Source of the DNA: Deltaproteobacteria bacterium
GTDB lineage: Bacteria > Myxococcota_A > UBA796 > UBA2385
Assembly (NCBI GenBank): GCA_016792625.1
Contig: JAEUKK010000074.1
Coordinates: forward strand, 42,736-106,735
Reading direction: 5' to 3'
Length of the DNA stretch: 64,000 nt
Shown piece by piece: positions 25,429 to 34,579 of the stretch. The notes under the pieces are model-generated. The model was given only the letters and a program-made list of their open reading frames with translations. It was not told the origin of the DNA and made no database searches. A program made the translations under genes and the position numbers. Every line of letters starts with the position of its first letter. Position 1 is the first letter of the stretch.

Positions 25429-27927
25429 TCAGCGACCCGCGCCCGCCTTGGCCTTGCCCCGGCCCTCGCGACCAGGCCTGTCGGACGCCCTCCGTCCCGC
25501 GTCTTTGGCCGGCGCCGGCGCACGGGGAGCCTCCGGAGCGCGTGGGGCGGCGGGCGGCCCAGGAGCGCCGCCCAACTTGCGGCGCATCGCCTCGACCGCC
25601 TGGGCGATAGGGCCGGGATCACCCTCAGTCACGCTGCTCCCGTCTGCGCGGCGCTCAACGCTGGGCGCCGCGCCGGCGCTGATCCACTCGCGGACGGTCG
25701 GACCGCAGTCGACGCCGGCCACCGCGGGCAGATGGTCGCGGGTGCACCAGCTCAGCTCCTCGACGCCGTCGGGTACACGGAAGTTTCCGCGCGCGGTCCC
25801 CGTGGCCGCGACGAAGCGGGCCCAGGTGGGCAGCGCCGCCTCTCCGCCGGTCAGGCCGAGCGCGCGTCCCTTGTCGAAGCCGACCCAGACCGCCACGACG
25901 AGCTCGGGGGTGAAGCCCACGAACCACGCGTCGCGCGCCTCGTCGGTCGTGCCCGTCTTTCCGGCGACCGCGTTGGTCAGGCCGTGCTTTTTGGCGCCCG
26001 CGCCGGTGCCCTCGGCGATGACCGCCTCGAGCAGGCGTGTGGCGAGGAAGGCGGCCCGCGGGCTCGCGCGAGGGAGGGTGATCGCCGGCTCGTCCCAGAT
26101 GGTCTTGTGATCGGGGGTGGTCACGTGCTCGATGACCCGGGGCGGCGCGTAGGTGCCACCCCCCGGGAAGACGGTGAACGCGCCGGCCACCTGCAAAGGG
26201 CTGGCGACATAGGCGCCGAGCGCCGCGGCGGGGAAGGCGTTCGCCTCGAGCAGGCCCAGGGCCTGGTTACGCTTGGCGAGATCGGCCATCCCGACGCGCT
26301 CGGCGATGAGCACGGCCGGAATGTTGCGGCTCTCAGCCAAGGCCTGCCGCAGCGTCACCTGGCCTTTGTATTTGCCGTCATAGTTGGCCGGCGCCCAGGT
26401 CTTTCCGTTGGCAACCCGCTCAATGGGGCTGTCGTCCACGGCGCTCATCGGTGAGAGCGCGCGGTCCTCTTCGAAGGCGGCGAGGAAGGTCAAGGGCTTG
26501 GTGACGCTGCCCACCTGACGCTGCGCGTGCACCGCCCGGTTGAACTGGCTCTGACCATAGTCACGCCCGCCGACAAGCGCGACCACAGCGCCATCTTCGA
26601 CGCGCACCGCGACAAGGGCGATCTCCGCGCCGGCGGCCTTGGGGTAGCGCGCGTCCAGCTCCGCGCCGCCCTCGCGCACCGCCTCCTCCGCCCGCCGCTG
26701 CAGACCGGGGTGGAGGGTGGTGAAGATGTGGAGCCCGCGCGCGGCCACGCTCCCCTCCCCTTGGCGCTGCTCCACCTGCTCGACCGCGGCGTCGATCAGG
26801 AAGGGCGCCTGCCGACGGCTGGCTGGAGGGTGGGCGACCAGGGGGGTCGCACGGGCCTCGTCGACCGCCGCATTTTCGGCCCAACCCACCGCGAGCAGCC
26901 GATCCAGGGCCAGATCGCGGCGCTCACGGGCCCGGTCCGGGTGGCGGAGCGGCGAGTACCGGTTCGGCGCCGACACGATCCCGCCGAGGGTGGCCGCCTC
27001 GCTGAGGCTGAGGCGGGCGGCGGGTTTGCCAAAGTAGACCCGAGCGGCCTGCTCCACCCCGCAGATTGACGCGCCCATCGCCTCTCCGAGGTAGATCTCG
27101 TTGAGGTAGAGCTCAAGGATCTGGTCCTTGCTGAGGTTCCGCTCGATGGCCAAGGCGAGCAGGGCCTCGCGGGCCTTGCGCTCGTAGGTGCGCTCCTGGC
27201 TGAGGAAGAGGTTCTTGGTGAGCTGCTGGGTGAGCGTACTCCCGCCTTGCAGACCACCCTCCTCACCAAGGTTGTGGATGATCGCCCGGAGTACGCCGAT
27301 CGGGTCGATCCCGGTGTGCTCGTAAAAGCGCGCATCCTCCATCGCGAGGACGGCGCGAGGGACATGTGGAGGGAGGTCCTTCAGCCGGATGGGCTGGCGA
27401 TCCTCGTTGTCATCCCCCCGTAGGCCGGCCAGCGCGGCCGGAGCGAGCTCGACCCGGGGCCGTGGGCTAATGGCGCTGATCCGCCCGGCCTTAAACGTGA
27501 TGTGCACATCTTCGGCGGCGGTCTTGTGGGTGGGGCCCTTGCTCGCGGGCACGAGCAGCAGCAGATCACTGTCGGTGAGCTGAAAGTCGCCCCGCTCGGT
27601 CGCCTGGTCCACCCGCGCGTAGCCGGCGGCCTGCAGGTCGAGGGCGAGCTCTTCGGGGCTCATCGCGAGGCCCCGCCACAGGCGAATGGGCCCGCTCCAC
27701 ACCTTGCCGCTGTTCGCCCAGACCGGGCCTGCGAGGCGGGACATGACGTCCCGCTCGGCCTGCAAGTAGAGCAGGTAGCCCACAAAGAGCCCGGCGCAGG
27801 CGGCCGCGACCGCTGAGGTCAGACCCAGCCGCAAGAGCACGCCCAGCACACCCCGCGCAGGGCCGGGCCGCGCGGACCGCCCCCCCTTTCCGCTGCCTTT
27901 GCGCTTTTTGCCCTTGCCGGCGGCCAA
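25429..27927 (-). CDS. Bifunctional penicillin-binding protein, class A (PBP1B-like)
   Basis: This 832-residue inner-membrane enzyme polymerises and cross-links peptidoglycan. A basic cytoplasmic tail and membrane helix (about 25-52) precede a small UB2H-like region (about 80-160). The GT51 glycosyltransferase has Glu197 in MEDARFYEHTGID and GGSTLTQQLTKN. The transpeptidase has the catalytic SVTK (Ser474), SRN (Ser533) and KTGT (Lys657). The C-terminal 60 residues are Pro/Ala/Arg-rich and probably disordered. PBP1B enzymes with UB2H are activated by outer-membrane LpoB; no lpoB is nearby. It lies 18 bases after tkt. A second class A enzyme is at 58131-61715. Confidence 0.93.
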   Translation of the reverse strand: MAAGKGKKRKGSGKGGRSARPGPARGVLGVLLRLGLTSAVAAACAGLFVGYLLYLQAERDVMSRLAGPVWANSGKVWSGPIRLWRGLAMSPEELALDLQAAGYARVDQATERGDFQLTDSDLLLLVPASKGPTHKTAAEDVHITFKAGRISAISPRPRVELAPAALAGLRGDDNEDRQPIRLKDLPPHVPRAVLAMEDARFYEHTGIDPIGVLRAIIHNLGEEGGLQGGSTLTQQLTKNLFLSQERTYERKAREALLALAIERNLSKDQILELYLNEIYLGEAMGASICGVEQAARVYFGKPAARLSLSEAATLGGIVSAPNRYSPLRHPDRARERRDLALDRLLAVGWAENAAVDEARATPLVAHPPASRRQAPFLIDAAVEQVEQRQGEGSVAARGLHIFTTLHPGLQRRAEEAVREGGAELDARYPKAAGAEIALVAVRVEDGAVVALVGGRDYGQSQFNRAVHAQRQVGSVTKPLTFLAAFEEDRALSPMSAVDDSPIERVANGKTWAPANYDGKYKGQVTLRQALAESRNIPAVLIAERVGMADLAKRNQALGLLEANAFPAAALGAYVASPLQVAGAFTVFPGGGTYAPPRVIEHVTTPDHKTIWDEPAITLPRASPRAAFLATRLLEAVIAEGTGAGAKKHGLTNAVAGKTGTTDEARDAWFVGFTPELVVAVWVGFDKGRALGLTGGEAALPTWARFVAATGTARGNFRVPDGVEELSWCTRDHLPAVAGVDCGPTVREWISAGAAPSVERRADGSSVTEGDPGPIAQAVEAMRRKLGGAPGPPAAPRAPEAPRAPAPAKDAGRRASDRPGREGRGKAKAGAGR

Positions 27928-27945
27928 AGCTACCCCTCGACGGGG

Positions 27946-29928
27946 TCAGACCGGCCGGAGCACCGAGCGGGCGGCGGCGGCGACGGCCTGGGGCGTGAGG
28001 CCGAGCTGCTCGGCGACCACCACGCCAGGCGCAGAGGCTCCGAAGCGGTCGATGCCCACACTTGCCCCGTCAAGACCCACAATAGCCTGCCAACCGAGCG
28101 TGATGCCAGCCTCGACGCTGACCCGGGGCACGCCCGGCGGGAGCACGGCCGCCTGCGCCGCCCGCGGCAAGCTGCGGAAGCGCTCGACGCTGGGCATCGA
28201 GACGACCCGGGCGAAAATACCCTCAGCCTCGAGCTTCAGGGCCGCGTCAAGGGCGACCTCGACCTCGCTGCCGGTGCCGATGAGCACCACGTCGGGGGTG
28301 CCCGTGGCCGCCTCGCGGAGCGTGTAGGCGCCCTGGTGCAGCCCCGCCGGATCACCGAGCCGGGCGCGATCATAGACGGGCAGGTCTTGACGGCTCAGCG
28401 CAAGCACGGTGGGGCCGTCGGTGCGGGCCAGCGCGTAACGCCAAGCCTCGGCGGTCTCGGCCGCGTCGGCGGGGCGCAGCACGTGCAGGTTCGGGACGCC
28501 GCGCATCGCCCACAGGTGCTCGATCGGCTGGTGGGTCGGGCCGTCTTCGCCGACGTGCACGCTGTCGTGGGTGAGCACGTAGATCACGGGCAGGTGCATC
28601 AGCGCGGCGAGGCGCACAGCCGGGCGCAGGTAGTCGTAAAAGACCAGGAAGGTCGCGCAGTAGGGGCGCAGGCCGCCGTGGAGGGCGAGGCCGTTGCAGA
28701 TGGCGGCCATCGCGTGCTCACGAATGCCGAAGTGGATGTTCCGCCCGGCGAAAGACGACCGGCTCCAGGCCGGCTCGCCGTTGATGGTCGAGCCGTTGCT
28801 TCCGGCGAGGTCGGCGCTGCCGCCCACCAAGCCCGGCAGGGCCTTGGCCGCGGCGTTGAGCGCCATCTGCCCGGCTTTGCGGGTCGCGACGGGCTTGCCC
28901 GGCTCAAAACTCGGCCAAGCCACTGTGCTCAGGGGCAGATCGCCGTGCAGGGCGTCAAAGCGCGCGCGCGCGGGGCTCACTTCGAGGCGGGCGGACCAAG
29001 CGGCGCGGGCAGCGGCGCGGGCCGGGTTCTTCGCACGGAAGAAGGCCAGCACATCGTCAGGCACGTCAAAGTGGCGCTCGGGATCGAGGCCGAGCGCGCG
29101 TTTGGTCGCGGCGATCTCTGCGGCGCCCAGCGGAGAGCCGTGGGACTTCGAGGTGCCGCCGAGCGTCGGCGCACCGAACGCGATCGTCGTGCGGCAGCGG
29201 ATCAAGGTCGGCCGCCCAGCGCGGGCCCCCGCGGCCTTCGCCTCGGCCATCGCGGCGGAGAGCTGCTCGTGGTCGTGGCCGTCGACGGAGAGGACGGTCC
29301 AGCCCGCCGCCTCAAAGCGGAGGGTGGTGTCCTCAGAGGTGGCGATGTCGGTGCGCCCGTCGATGGTGATGCCGTTGTCGTCAAACAGGGCGATCAGCTT
29401 GCCGAGGCCGAGATGCCCCGCGAGCGCGGCCGCCTCGTAGGAGATGCCCTCCATCAAACAGCCGTCGCCGACGAAGACCCAGGTGTGGTGGTCGACGAGC
29501 TCGGCGCCGAGCTCCTCGCGCAAGCGGCGCTCGGCCATCGCCATGCCCACCGCGTTGGCGAAGCCCTGCCCCAGCGGACCGGTGGTGGTCTCGACCCCTG
29601 GGACCTCGTGGTGCTCTGGGTGGCCCGCGGTCGGCGACCCCCACTGACGGAACCGCTTCAGGTCGTCGAGGGTCAGCGCGGCGCCGCTCAGGAACAGCAC
29701 GCTGTAGAGCAGCATGCTCGCGTGCCCGTTGCTGAGCACGACGCGGTCGCGATCAGGCCAGCGCGGGTCGGCGGGGTCGACCTTGAGGTGCTCGGTCCAC
29801 AGGACGGTGGCCATATCGGCCATGCCCATGGGCGCCCCCGGGTGGCCCGAATTGGCCTGCTGGACGGCGTCCATCGCGAGGCCGCGGATGGTGTGGGCGG
29901 CGCGCTGGCCGGGGGTCTGCGTGCTCAT
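27946..29928 (-). CDS. tkt: Transketolase
   Basis: The 660-residue, thiamine-diphosphate-dependent enzyme of the pentose phosphate pathway (EC 2.2.1.1) shows the N-terminal substrate motif [18 protein letters not shown]. The ThDP/Mg site is [21 protein letters not shown] followed by DDNGITIDG. The pyrimidine domain shows [12 protein letters not shown] and the conserved [18 protein letters not shown]. Length and domain order are normal. It shares its strand with the PBP1B-like gene just downstream. It supplies ribose 5-phosphate and erythrose 4-phosphate. Confidence 0.97.
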   Translation of the reverse strand: MSTQTPGQRAAHTIRGLAMDAVQQANSGHPGAPMGMADMATVLWTEHLKVDPADPRWPDRDRVVLSNGHASMLLYSVLFLSGAALTLDDLKRFRQWGSPTAGHPEHHEVPGVETTTGPLGQGFANAVGMAMAERRLREELGAELVDHHTWVFVGDGCLMEGISYEAAALAGHLGLGKLIALFDDNGITIDGRTDIATSEDTTLRFEAAGWTVLSVDGHDHEQLSAAMAEAKAAGARAGRPTLIRCRTTIAFGAPTLGGTSKSHGSPLGAAEIAATKRALGLDPERHFDVPDDVLAFFRAKNPARAAARAAWSARLEVSPARARFDALHGDLPLSTVAWPSFEPGKPVATRKAGQMALNAAAKALPGLVGGSADLAGSNGSTINGEPAWSRSSFAGRNIHFGIREHAMAAICNGLALHGGLRPYCATFLVFYDYLRPAVRLAALMHLPVIYVLTHDSVHVGEDGPTHQPIEHLWAMRGVPNLHVLRPADAAETAEAWRYALARTDGPTVLALSRQDLPVYDRARLGDPAGLHQGAYTLREAATGTPDVVLIGTGSEVEVALDAALKLEAEGIFARVVSMPSVERFRSLPRAAQAAVLPPGVPRVSVEAGITLGWQAIVGLDGASVGIDRFGASAPGVVVAEQLGLTPQAVAAAARSVLRPV

Positions 29929-29979
29929 CGGTCAAAACCTTGGGAGGTGCGGGGGCCGTCGCGCGCGGCGCGGCGCCGC

Positions 29980-31566
29980 TCAGGGGGAGGAGGCTGGAGC
30001 GCCCGGTGCGCCACCGCCGGCGATCACCCGGCGAAGCTCGGCGATCATCGTGGCCTGGTTCATCTTCGGGCTCAGGCTGCCGTCGGCGCCGTCCGCAGAC
30101 CAGCCGAGCAGCACGGCCTTGAGCTCGGGGCACCGGGCGCGGAGCTGGCCGACGAGCGCATCCGGCCGCAGCGCCTCGGGATCATCGACCAGCACGGCCG
30201 CTGGGCGCAGGGCCGCCAGCGCGTCGAGGGTCGAGGGGGCGAGGGACCCCGCGGGCGGCGTGACCCGCACGTCAAAGCCGCCGGCCTTGAGCATCGCGGA
30301 GAAGATGACCTCGTCACCCGACACGCTCAGCGCGACGATCACCACCTCGAGGCCGGCCACGCGGAGCTGCACATCGAGGCTGGGCAGCCCACCCCCCTGA
30401 GTCAGCTCGTGGGCGGGCAGGAAGACGTGGACCGTCGTGCCGCTGAACATGGCGCTCTCGATGAGGAGCTGGCCTTGCGCGCCCGCGGTGACCACGGCGG
30501 CCTCGGTGAGCCCGAGGCCGACCCGGCCCTTTGCCTTGCCCGCCGACTCGAAGGCCCGGACGTACCGCTCGGCGTTCTCGGGGGTCATCCCGCAGCCGCG
30601 GTCGGCGACCTCAAGGTGGACCCAGCGCCCCGGGGCGAGCCGGCGGTGGGGCGGGAGCTCCCCCGCGCGGAGGGTCAGCGCGTGCGCACGGACCTCGATC
30701 TGCGCGCCGGGAGGGGAGGCGTCGCGTGCGTTCTCGACCAGCTCGACGACCATGTGGGAGAGGTAGTGCTCGTCGCCCAGCACGGCGGGGAGGTCGGGGT
30801 CAAGCTGGAGGCTCAGGCTGTGCCGGGGGCCCGCGGCCCGGTGGAGCGAGTACTCCACGTCGAGGAGGGCCTCGGTGACGTCCAACGGGCCCAAGGTCGC
30901 TGAGCCCGCCTTGGTGACGTAGCTGACCCGGTCGAGCACGTGCTGGAGCCGCGCCGTGGCCGCGCGGGCCTCGGCCAGCGAGGAGACCAATTCGTCGAGC
31001 CGGTCTTCGGCGGGCAAGCGCTTGCCGTAGCTGTCGAATTCTGCGGGCACCTCGAGCGCTGGACCGACGACGTTGAGGATGTTGCGCACGTCGTGCGCGA
31101 GCCCGCGGATCAACCGCGAGGTCTCGTTGAGGACGACGTGCTGGCGCTGGTAGCCCAACAGTGCCACCGAGACCGCGTCGGGGCGCGCCGCACGGTACGC
31201 ACCTTCAAGCGCGCTGAGGAGCAGGCTCGCGGCGTCGGCCGCGGCCGGTGAGAGCGCGGCACAGACCAGCGCGGCGCGACCGTCGGGCCCCCGCAAGGTC
31301 ACCGCGCCAGGCAGGCCGAGCCGACCGGCCCAGGCGCCCTCCGGGCCGCTCACGGCGTCGACCTCTACCGAGAGGAGGGCTTGGCTGAGCACCTGCCCGC
31401 CGCTGGGCTCGCACCAGATCACCGCGCTGGGCGCGCCGACCGCGGAGAGCGCGCTGGTCAAGGCCTGCGCGGCCGCGCTGACCCCGGCGGGGCCCCGGAT
31501 GGCGGCGGCCTCGGACTGCGCGCGCGCCCAGAGAGCTGCCGCGACTTGGTCCACGGGCGTCGTCAT
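29980..31566 (-). CDS. Soluble histidine kinase with receiver-like C-terminus
   Basis: This 528-residue protein has no membrane segment. Residues about 10-135 resemble a GAF-type sensor. The HisKA helix has His158 (LIRGLAHDVRNILNVVG). The HATPase domain is complete with N box MVVELVENARDA, G1 ADRGCGMTPE and G2 GRVGLGLTEAA. A C-terminal domain of about 110 residues looks like a receiver fold, but the acidic pair after the first strand is missing (VVIVALSVSGDEV) and the equivalent of the phosphoacceptor strand reads AVLVDDPEALRP. Phosphotransfer to it is uncertain. It is 51 bases upstream of tkt on the same strand. No partner regulator is adjacent. Confidence 0.82.
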   Translation of the reverse strand: MTTPVDQVAAALWARAQSEAAAIRGPAGVSAAAQALTSALSAVGAPSAVIWCEPSGGQVLSQALLSVEVDAVSGPEGAWAGRLGLPGAVTLRGPDGRAALVCAALSPAAADAASLLLSALEGAYRAARPDAVSVALLGYQRQHVVLNETSRLIRGLAHDVRNILNVVGPALEVPAEFDSYGKRLPAEDRLDELVSSLAEARAATARLQHVLDRVSYVTKAGSATLGPLDVTEALLDVEYSLHRAAGPRHSLSLQLDPDLPAVLGDEHYLSHMVVELVENARDASPPGAQIEVRAHALTLRAGELPPHRRLAPGRWVHLEVADRGCGMTPENAERYVRAFESAGKAKGRVGLGLTEAAVVTAGAQGQLLIESAMFSGTTVHVFLPAHELTQGGGLPSLDVQLRVAGLEVVIVALSVSGDEVIFSAMLKAGGFDVRVTPPAGSLAPSTLDALAALRPAAVLVDDPEALRPDALVGQLRARCPELKAVLLGWSADGADGSLSPKMNQATMIAELRRVIAGGGAPGAPASSP

Positions 31567-31662
31567 CGGCTCATCCTCCCCGCGTTGCCCGGGAGCCCTA
31601 TCGCTTCGCGGGGCGAGGCGGCCCCTGCCCGCGAACCACGGGAGGGGCGGCGCCGCGCGCCT

Positions 31663-32424
31663 TTACTTCTTGCCGCCCTTGTTGCGCTTGCCCTTGTTCT
31701 TGCCGCCCTCGCGGGTCTTGAAGTCACCGTAGTAGCCGCTGAGCTCGATGCCGACCTGGACGTACTGCAGGGGGTTGAAGCCCACGCCGACGTCGGCCTC
31801 TTGCGCGGCGCCCGCGGCGTCGTCGTAGTAGAGCGTCTGCTGGCTCGGCAGCGGGAGCTGACCAAAAAGCGACAGCTCAAACATCGACTTGTTCAGGCGG
31901 TAGTCGGCGCCGATCCGGGCGCGGACAGGGAAGGTCCGGGCCTTGTACATCGCGGAGTCGACGATCTCGGCGTTGATCTCGGAGGCATCTTCGGCCGCGC
32001 CGGCGGACTTGAAGGTCATGCCGCCCATGCCGATGCCCGCGCCAAAGAAGGCGGAGATGGGCCCGTCGCCGATGAGGGTCTTGTCGACCTCGAGGGTGAA
32101 CTGGCGGGAGGTGTAGTCCTTGCCGAAGCCGAGCTGGAAGTCGGCGGAGCCGCGCCAGGTGCGGTTCATGTAGACCATGCCGCGCAGCCCCAGATACGCG
32201 TCACCGCCCACGCCGGTGAACACGTCTTCGCTCAGCGTCTTGCCGTTCTCGTCGAGGAGGACACCGGGGGCCGTGGCCTCGCCCTTGAGGCGGGGGTTGG
32301 TGAGCGGGAAGTCGCCGGGGATGAGCATCGTGCCGAGCGCGCCGCCGACGCCCCACATGGGGGGGGTGAGGTCCTGCGCCTGGGCGGTGCTGGTGAGGGC
32401 CATGGCGAAAAGGATTGAAAGCAT
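31663..32424 (-). CDS. Predicted outer-membrane beta-barrel protein
   Basis: The 253-residue protein has a signal peptide ending in AQAQD. The mature part consists of alternating strands with turns such as AYLGLRGMVYM, GSADFQLGFGKDY and VGIELSGYYGDFKTR, a pattern of small outer-membrane barrels. The strand count appears to be about eight to ten. The last 12 residues (GGKNKGKRNKGGKK) are unusually basic for a barrel C-terminus, which normally ends in Phe or Trp. The ATG directly follows the stop of the upstream periplasmic-protein gene, so the two are coupled. Confidence 0.68.
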   Translation of the reverse strand: MLSILFAMALTSTAQAQDLTPPMWGVGGALGTMLIPGDFPLTNPRLKGEATAPGVLLDENGKTLSEDVFTGVGGDAYLGLRGMVYMNRTWRGSADFQLGFGKDYTSRQFTLEVDKTLIGDGPISAFFGAGIGMGGMTFKSAGAAEDASEINAEIVDSAMYKARTFPVRARIGADYRLNKSMFELSLFGQLPLPSQQTLYYDDAAGAAQEADVGVGFNPLQYVQVGIELSGYYGDFKTREGGKNKGKRNKGGKK

Positions 32425-33237
32425 TCACTCTCCCTTGGGGGCCGAGCCATCGTCGGCCGGCGGCGGGTTCGGTGGGGTGGTCGTGCCGGAGCTCGCGGCC
32501 GCGCCGGCGTCGTCGGGGCGGATGATCACCGGCTCGACGAGCCCGTGACGACGTGCGCGCGCTGATACTTCAATCCGGTGCGTGATGCCCGCCTGCACCG
32601 TGAACTCTTGCGAGGTGAAGGTGTAGCGACCCGCCGGGAGCATCCCCCGGAAGATTCCGTCTCGGGACACCTTTTTGATGGCCTCTTCGACCGCCTTGCG
32701 CTGGTAGGGGTCCATGGGCATCTCGGCCACCTCAAGGACCGAGCCGCGCGGCGGGATCGAGAGCAGCTCGACCCGCCCGTAGTGGTTGTCAATGTCCCAC
32801 AGCCACTCAACCACCTCTTTCGGCTCTCGCTTCGAGGCCTTGAGCGCCTGCCACAGCCGCTCGTGGGTCGAGGCGACGTCGCCGAGCTCGCGCGCGGCGT
32901 AGGCGCCGTTGAGGTAGTCCTTCTCGGTGAGGTCGACGCCGAGGCGCTCGAGGTCGCGATACTTACGCTCGACGCCATCCCAGATGCCGCGCTCGATCAA
33001 ACGTTTGATCTCATCGGAGATGCGGTCACGTTCGGCGGCGAGGCGCTGCTTGTCTTCTTCGGACTGGGGGGCTGCCGTTTTGTCGGCCGCCGAGGCCGCA
33101 GGCGGCACGGCCAGCCACGCGGCGCTCAGCACCACCACCCGCAAGGCCTGGGACCACGGCAGGGTGACCGCGGTCGCGCGCGCGGGGCCAAAGTCGAGGT
33201 GCCGGTCGAGGCGCCGGTCGAGCGCGTTGGGTCGCAT
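32425..33237 (-). CDS. Predicted periplasmic protein coupled to the barrel gene
   Basis: The 270-residue protein has a long N-region and a hydrophobic signal core (about 33-48) with likely cleavage after ASA. The mature part is helical and charged at first (about 60-160), then beta-rich with the segment GIFRGMLPAGRYTFTSQEFTVQAG, which resembles carboxypeptidase-regulatory or PEGA-like strands. The last 30 residues are Pro/Gly/Ser-rich. The ATG has GGGGG eight bases upstream. It is the first gene of the pair with the barrel protein and is divergent from the phosphopantetheinyl transferase gene. No family is assigned. Confidence 0.6.
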   Translation of the reverse strand: MRPNALDRRLDRHLDFGPARATAVTLPWSQALRVVVLSAAWLAVPPAASAADKTAAPQSEEDKQRLAAERDRISDEIKRLIERGIWDGVERKYRDLERLGVDLTEKDYLNGAYAARELGDVASTHERLWQALKASKREPKEVVEWLWDIDNHYGRVELLSIPPRGSVLEVAEMPMDPYQRKAVEEAIKKVSRDGIFRGMLPAGRYTFTSQEFTVQAGITHRIEVSARARRHGLVEPVIIRPDDAGAAASSGTTTPPNPPPADDGSAPKGE

Positions 33238-33387
33238 CGGTCCCCCTGCGGAGCGCAGCCCATATCCGGTCCACCCCGCGCGCGAGCACCCACGCTCCGG
33301 TGGCTCGCCGGTGTGCCTCTCAAGCCCATGATCTCACCGACACGAGCGGCACGCGCGCCGCCGCACGTGGCCGGTTAAGCCCGCCCG

Positions 33388-34209
33388 GTGACCGCCCCAC
33401 CGCCCATCGACCCCGAGCAGCCCCCCGCCACTCCCGACGTGCCCGCGGGCGCTTCGGGTGATGTCGACGCGGCGCCTGCCGGTGAAGAGCAGGCCCCGCC
33501 CATCGGCAGCGGCTGGGGCAAGCCCTACGACGTCGTGTACCGCGACGCGCTCGTACACGGCGTTGTCGCCGGCGTCGTGCTCCCCGGTGACGGGGCGCCG
33601 GTGCCCGCCTGGGCCCTGGCCCGCTTGCCCCCCGAAGAGCAAGAGGTCGCCCGAGGGCTCCGCAACTTTCGGCAGTGCGCCTACGTGGGGGGCCGGCTGG
33701 CCGCGCACGCGGCGCTCGACGGCCTCGGCCTCGCCCAAGGCCCGGTGTTGACCGACGCGCGCGGCGCGCCCCTCGGCCCCCCCGGGGTGTCTCTGTCGAT
33801 CAGCCACAAGTCGCACCTCGCGGTAGCCATCGCCGCGCGCGCCGATCTTGGCGTGCTTGGCGTCGATCTCGAAGAGCTGGGCCGCGCCCGCCCCCACGTG
33901 GCGCGGGTGGTGCTGACCCCGGTCGAGCTTGAGGCGATCAGCCGGCTGCCGCCCGAGCGCCGCTGGGTCGCGACCCTGCTGCGCTTCTCGATCAAAGAGG
34001 CCATTTACAAGGCGCTCGCCCCCCGTCTGCAGCGCTACATCGGCTTCGAAGAGGCCGAGGTCAGCCTGCGCCTCGACGGGACGGCGAGCGTCACGCTCAA
34101 CCTGACCCAGGGTGAGCCCCCCACCTCGCTGGATGTGCGCTACCACTGGCTCGACGGCGGCTTCTTGAGCAGCGTGCGCGCCCGTTGGGGTGAGCCCAAC
34201 CTCAGCTGA
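33388..34209 (+). CDS. 4'-phosphopantetheinyl transferase (EntD/Sfp-like)
   Basis: The 273-residue protein transfers phosphopantetheine from CoA to carrier proteins. It has an N-terminal Pro/Ala-rich tail (about 1-45) and the family motifs: GGRLAAHAAL, the strand GVSLSISHKSHLAVAIA, the Mg-binding GVDLEEL, and the catalytic RFSIKEAIYKAL. The arrangement fits the EntD-like group, which activates secondary-metabolite or fatty-acid carrier proteins. No carrier protein or synthase gene is in the window. The start is a GTG with no good ribosome-binding site, so the N-terminus is uncertain. coaD, which makes the CoA precursor, is far away at 20861. Confidence 0.9.
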   Translation: MTAPPPIDPEQPPATPDVPAGASGDVDAAPAGEEQAPPIGSGWGKPYDVVYRDALVHGVVAGVVLPGDGAPVPAWALARLPPEEQEVARGLRNFRQCAYVGGRLAAHAALDGLGLAQGPVLTDARGAPLGPPGVSLSISHKSHLAVAIAARADLGVLGVDLEELGRARPHVARVVLTPVELEAISRLPPERRWVATLLRFSIKEAIYKALAPRLQRYIGFEEAEVSLRLDGTASVTLNLTQGEPPTSLDVRYHWLDGGFLSSVRARWGEPNLS

Positions 34210-34579
34210 GCGCGGCTGAGCTGGGCACGCGCCCGGTCGACCGGCGCGCGCCGCGCAGCGGCGGTCGCGCAGCGACCGAGCCCGCGCGCCCGCGGACCTT
34301 GGCCGCGGGCGGGCCCCGCGGGCGAGCGCAGAGGGCGGCCGCGGGCGCCCCACCGGGCCCTCCCCGCGCCCGGCGACGGGGGGTCGAGGCTCGGTGAACC
34401 GGCTCAAGAACACCCTACCTGACGTTGCTCTGCACTTTGGTCGGGTGCGGGGGCGCTCTGCCGGTTACGCTCCCGTCGGCGCGCCGCGCCCGCGCGCATG
34501 CGGGCCACGGGCTGAGCGCGCAGGGCTGGGTTGGGCGCCGCACGGGCCACTCCCCCGCCCACTTTTGGTGAGGGTGCAG
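34210..34579. repeat. Intergenic region with clustered perfect inverted repeats
   Basis: About 370 bases separate two plus-strand genes. The region is extremely GC-rich at its start. It holds the palindrome CCGGTCGACCGG (34233-34244), a hairpin with arms CGGTCGC/GCGACCG and a GCA loop (34262-34278), and a hairpin with arms CCCGCGG/CCGCGGG around ACCTTGG (34289-34309). These follow the phosphopantetheinyl transferase stop, so they may stop transcription. No U-run follows. The 34394-34579 stretch has an in-frame GTG extension of the next gene that I do not favour. Confidence 0.45.

Noticed and set aside
28336..30903. A plus-strand ORF of 855 residues antisense to tkt and the hybrid kinase
   Set aside because: The opposite strand encodes two clear proteins; the ORF shows no recognisable motif.
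34394..34579. Upstream GTG start of the tail-anchored protein
   Set aside because: It adds 62 residues of low-complexity Arg/Ala-rich sequence and lacks a ribosome-binding site; the ATG at 34580 has GAGGG upstream.
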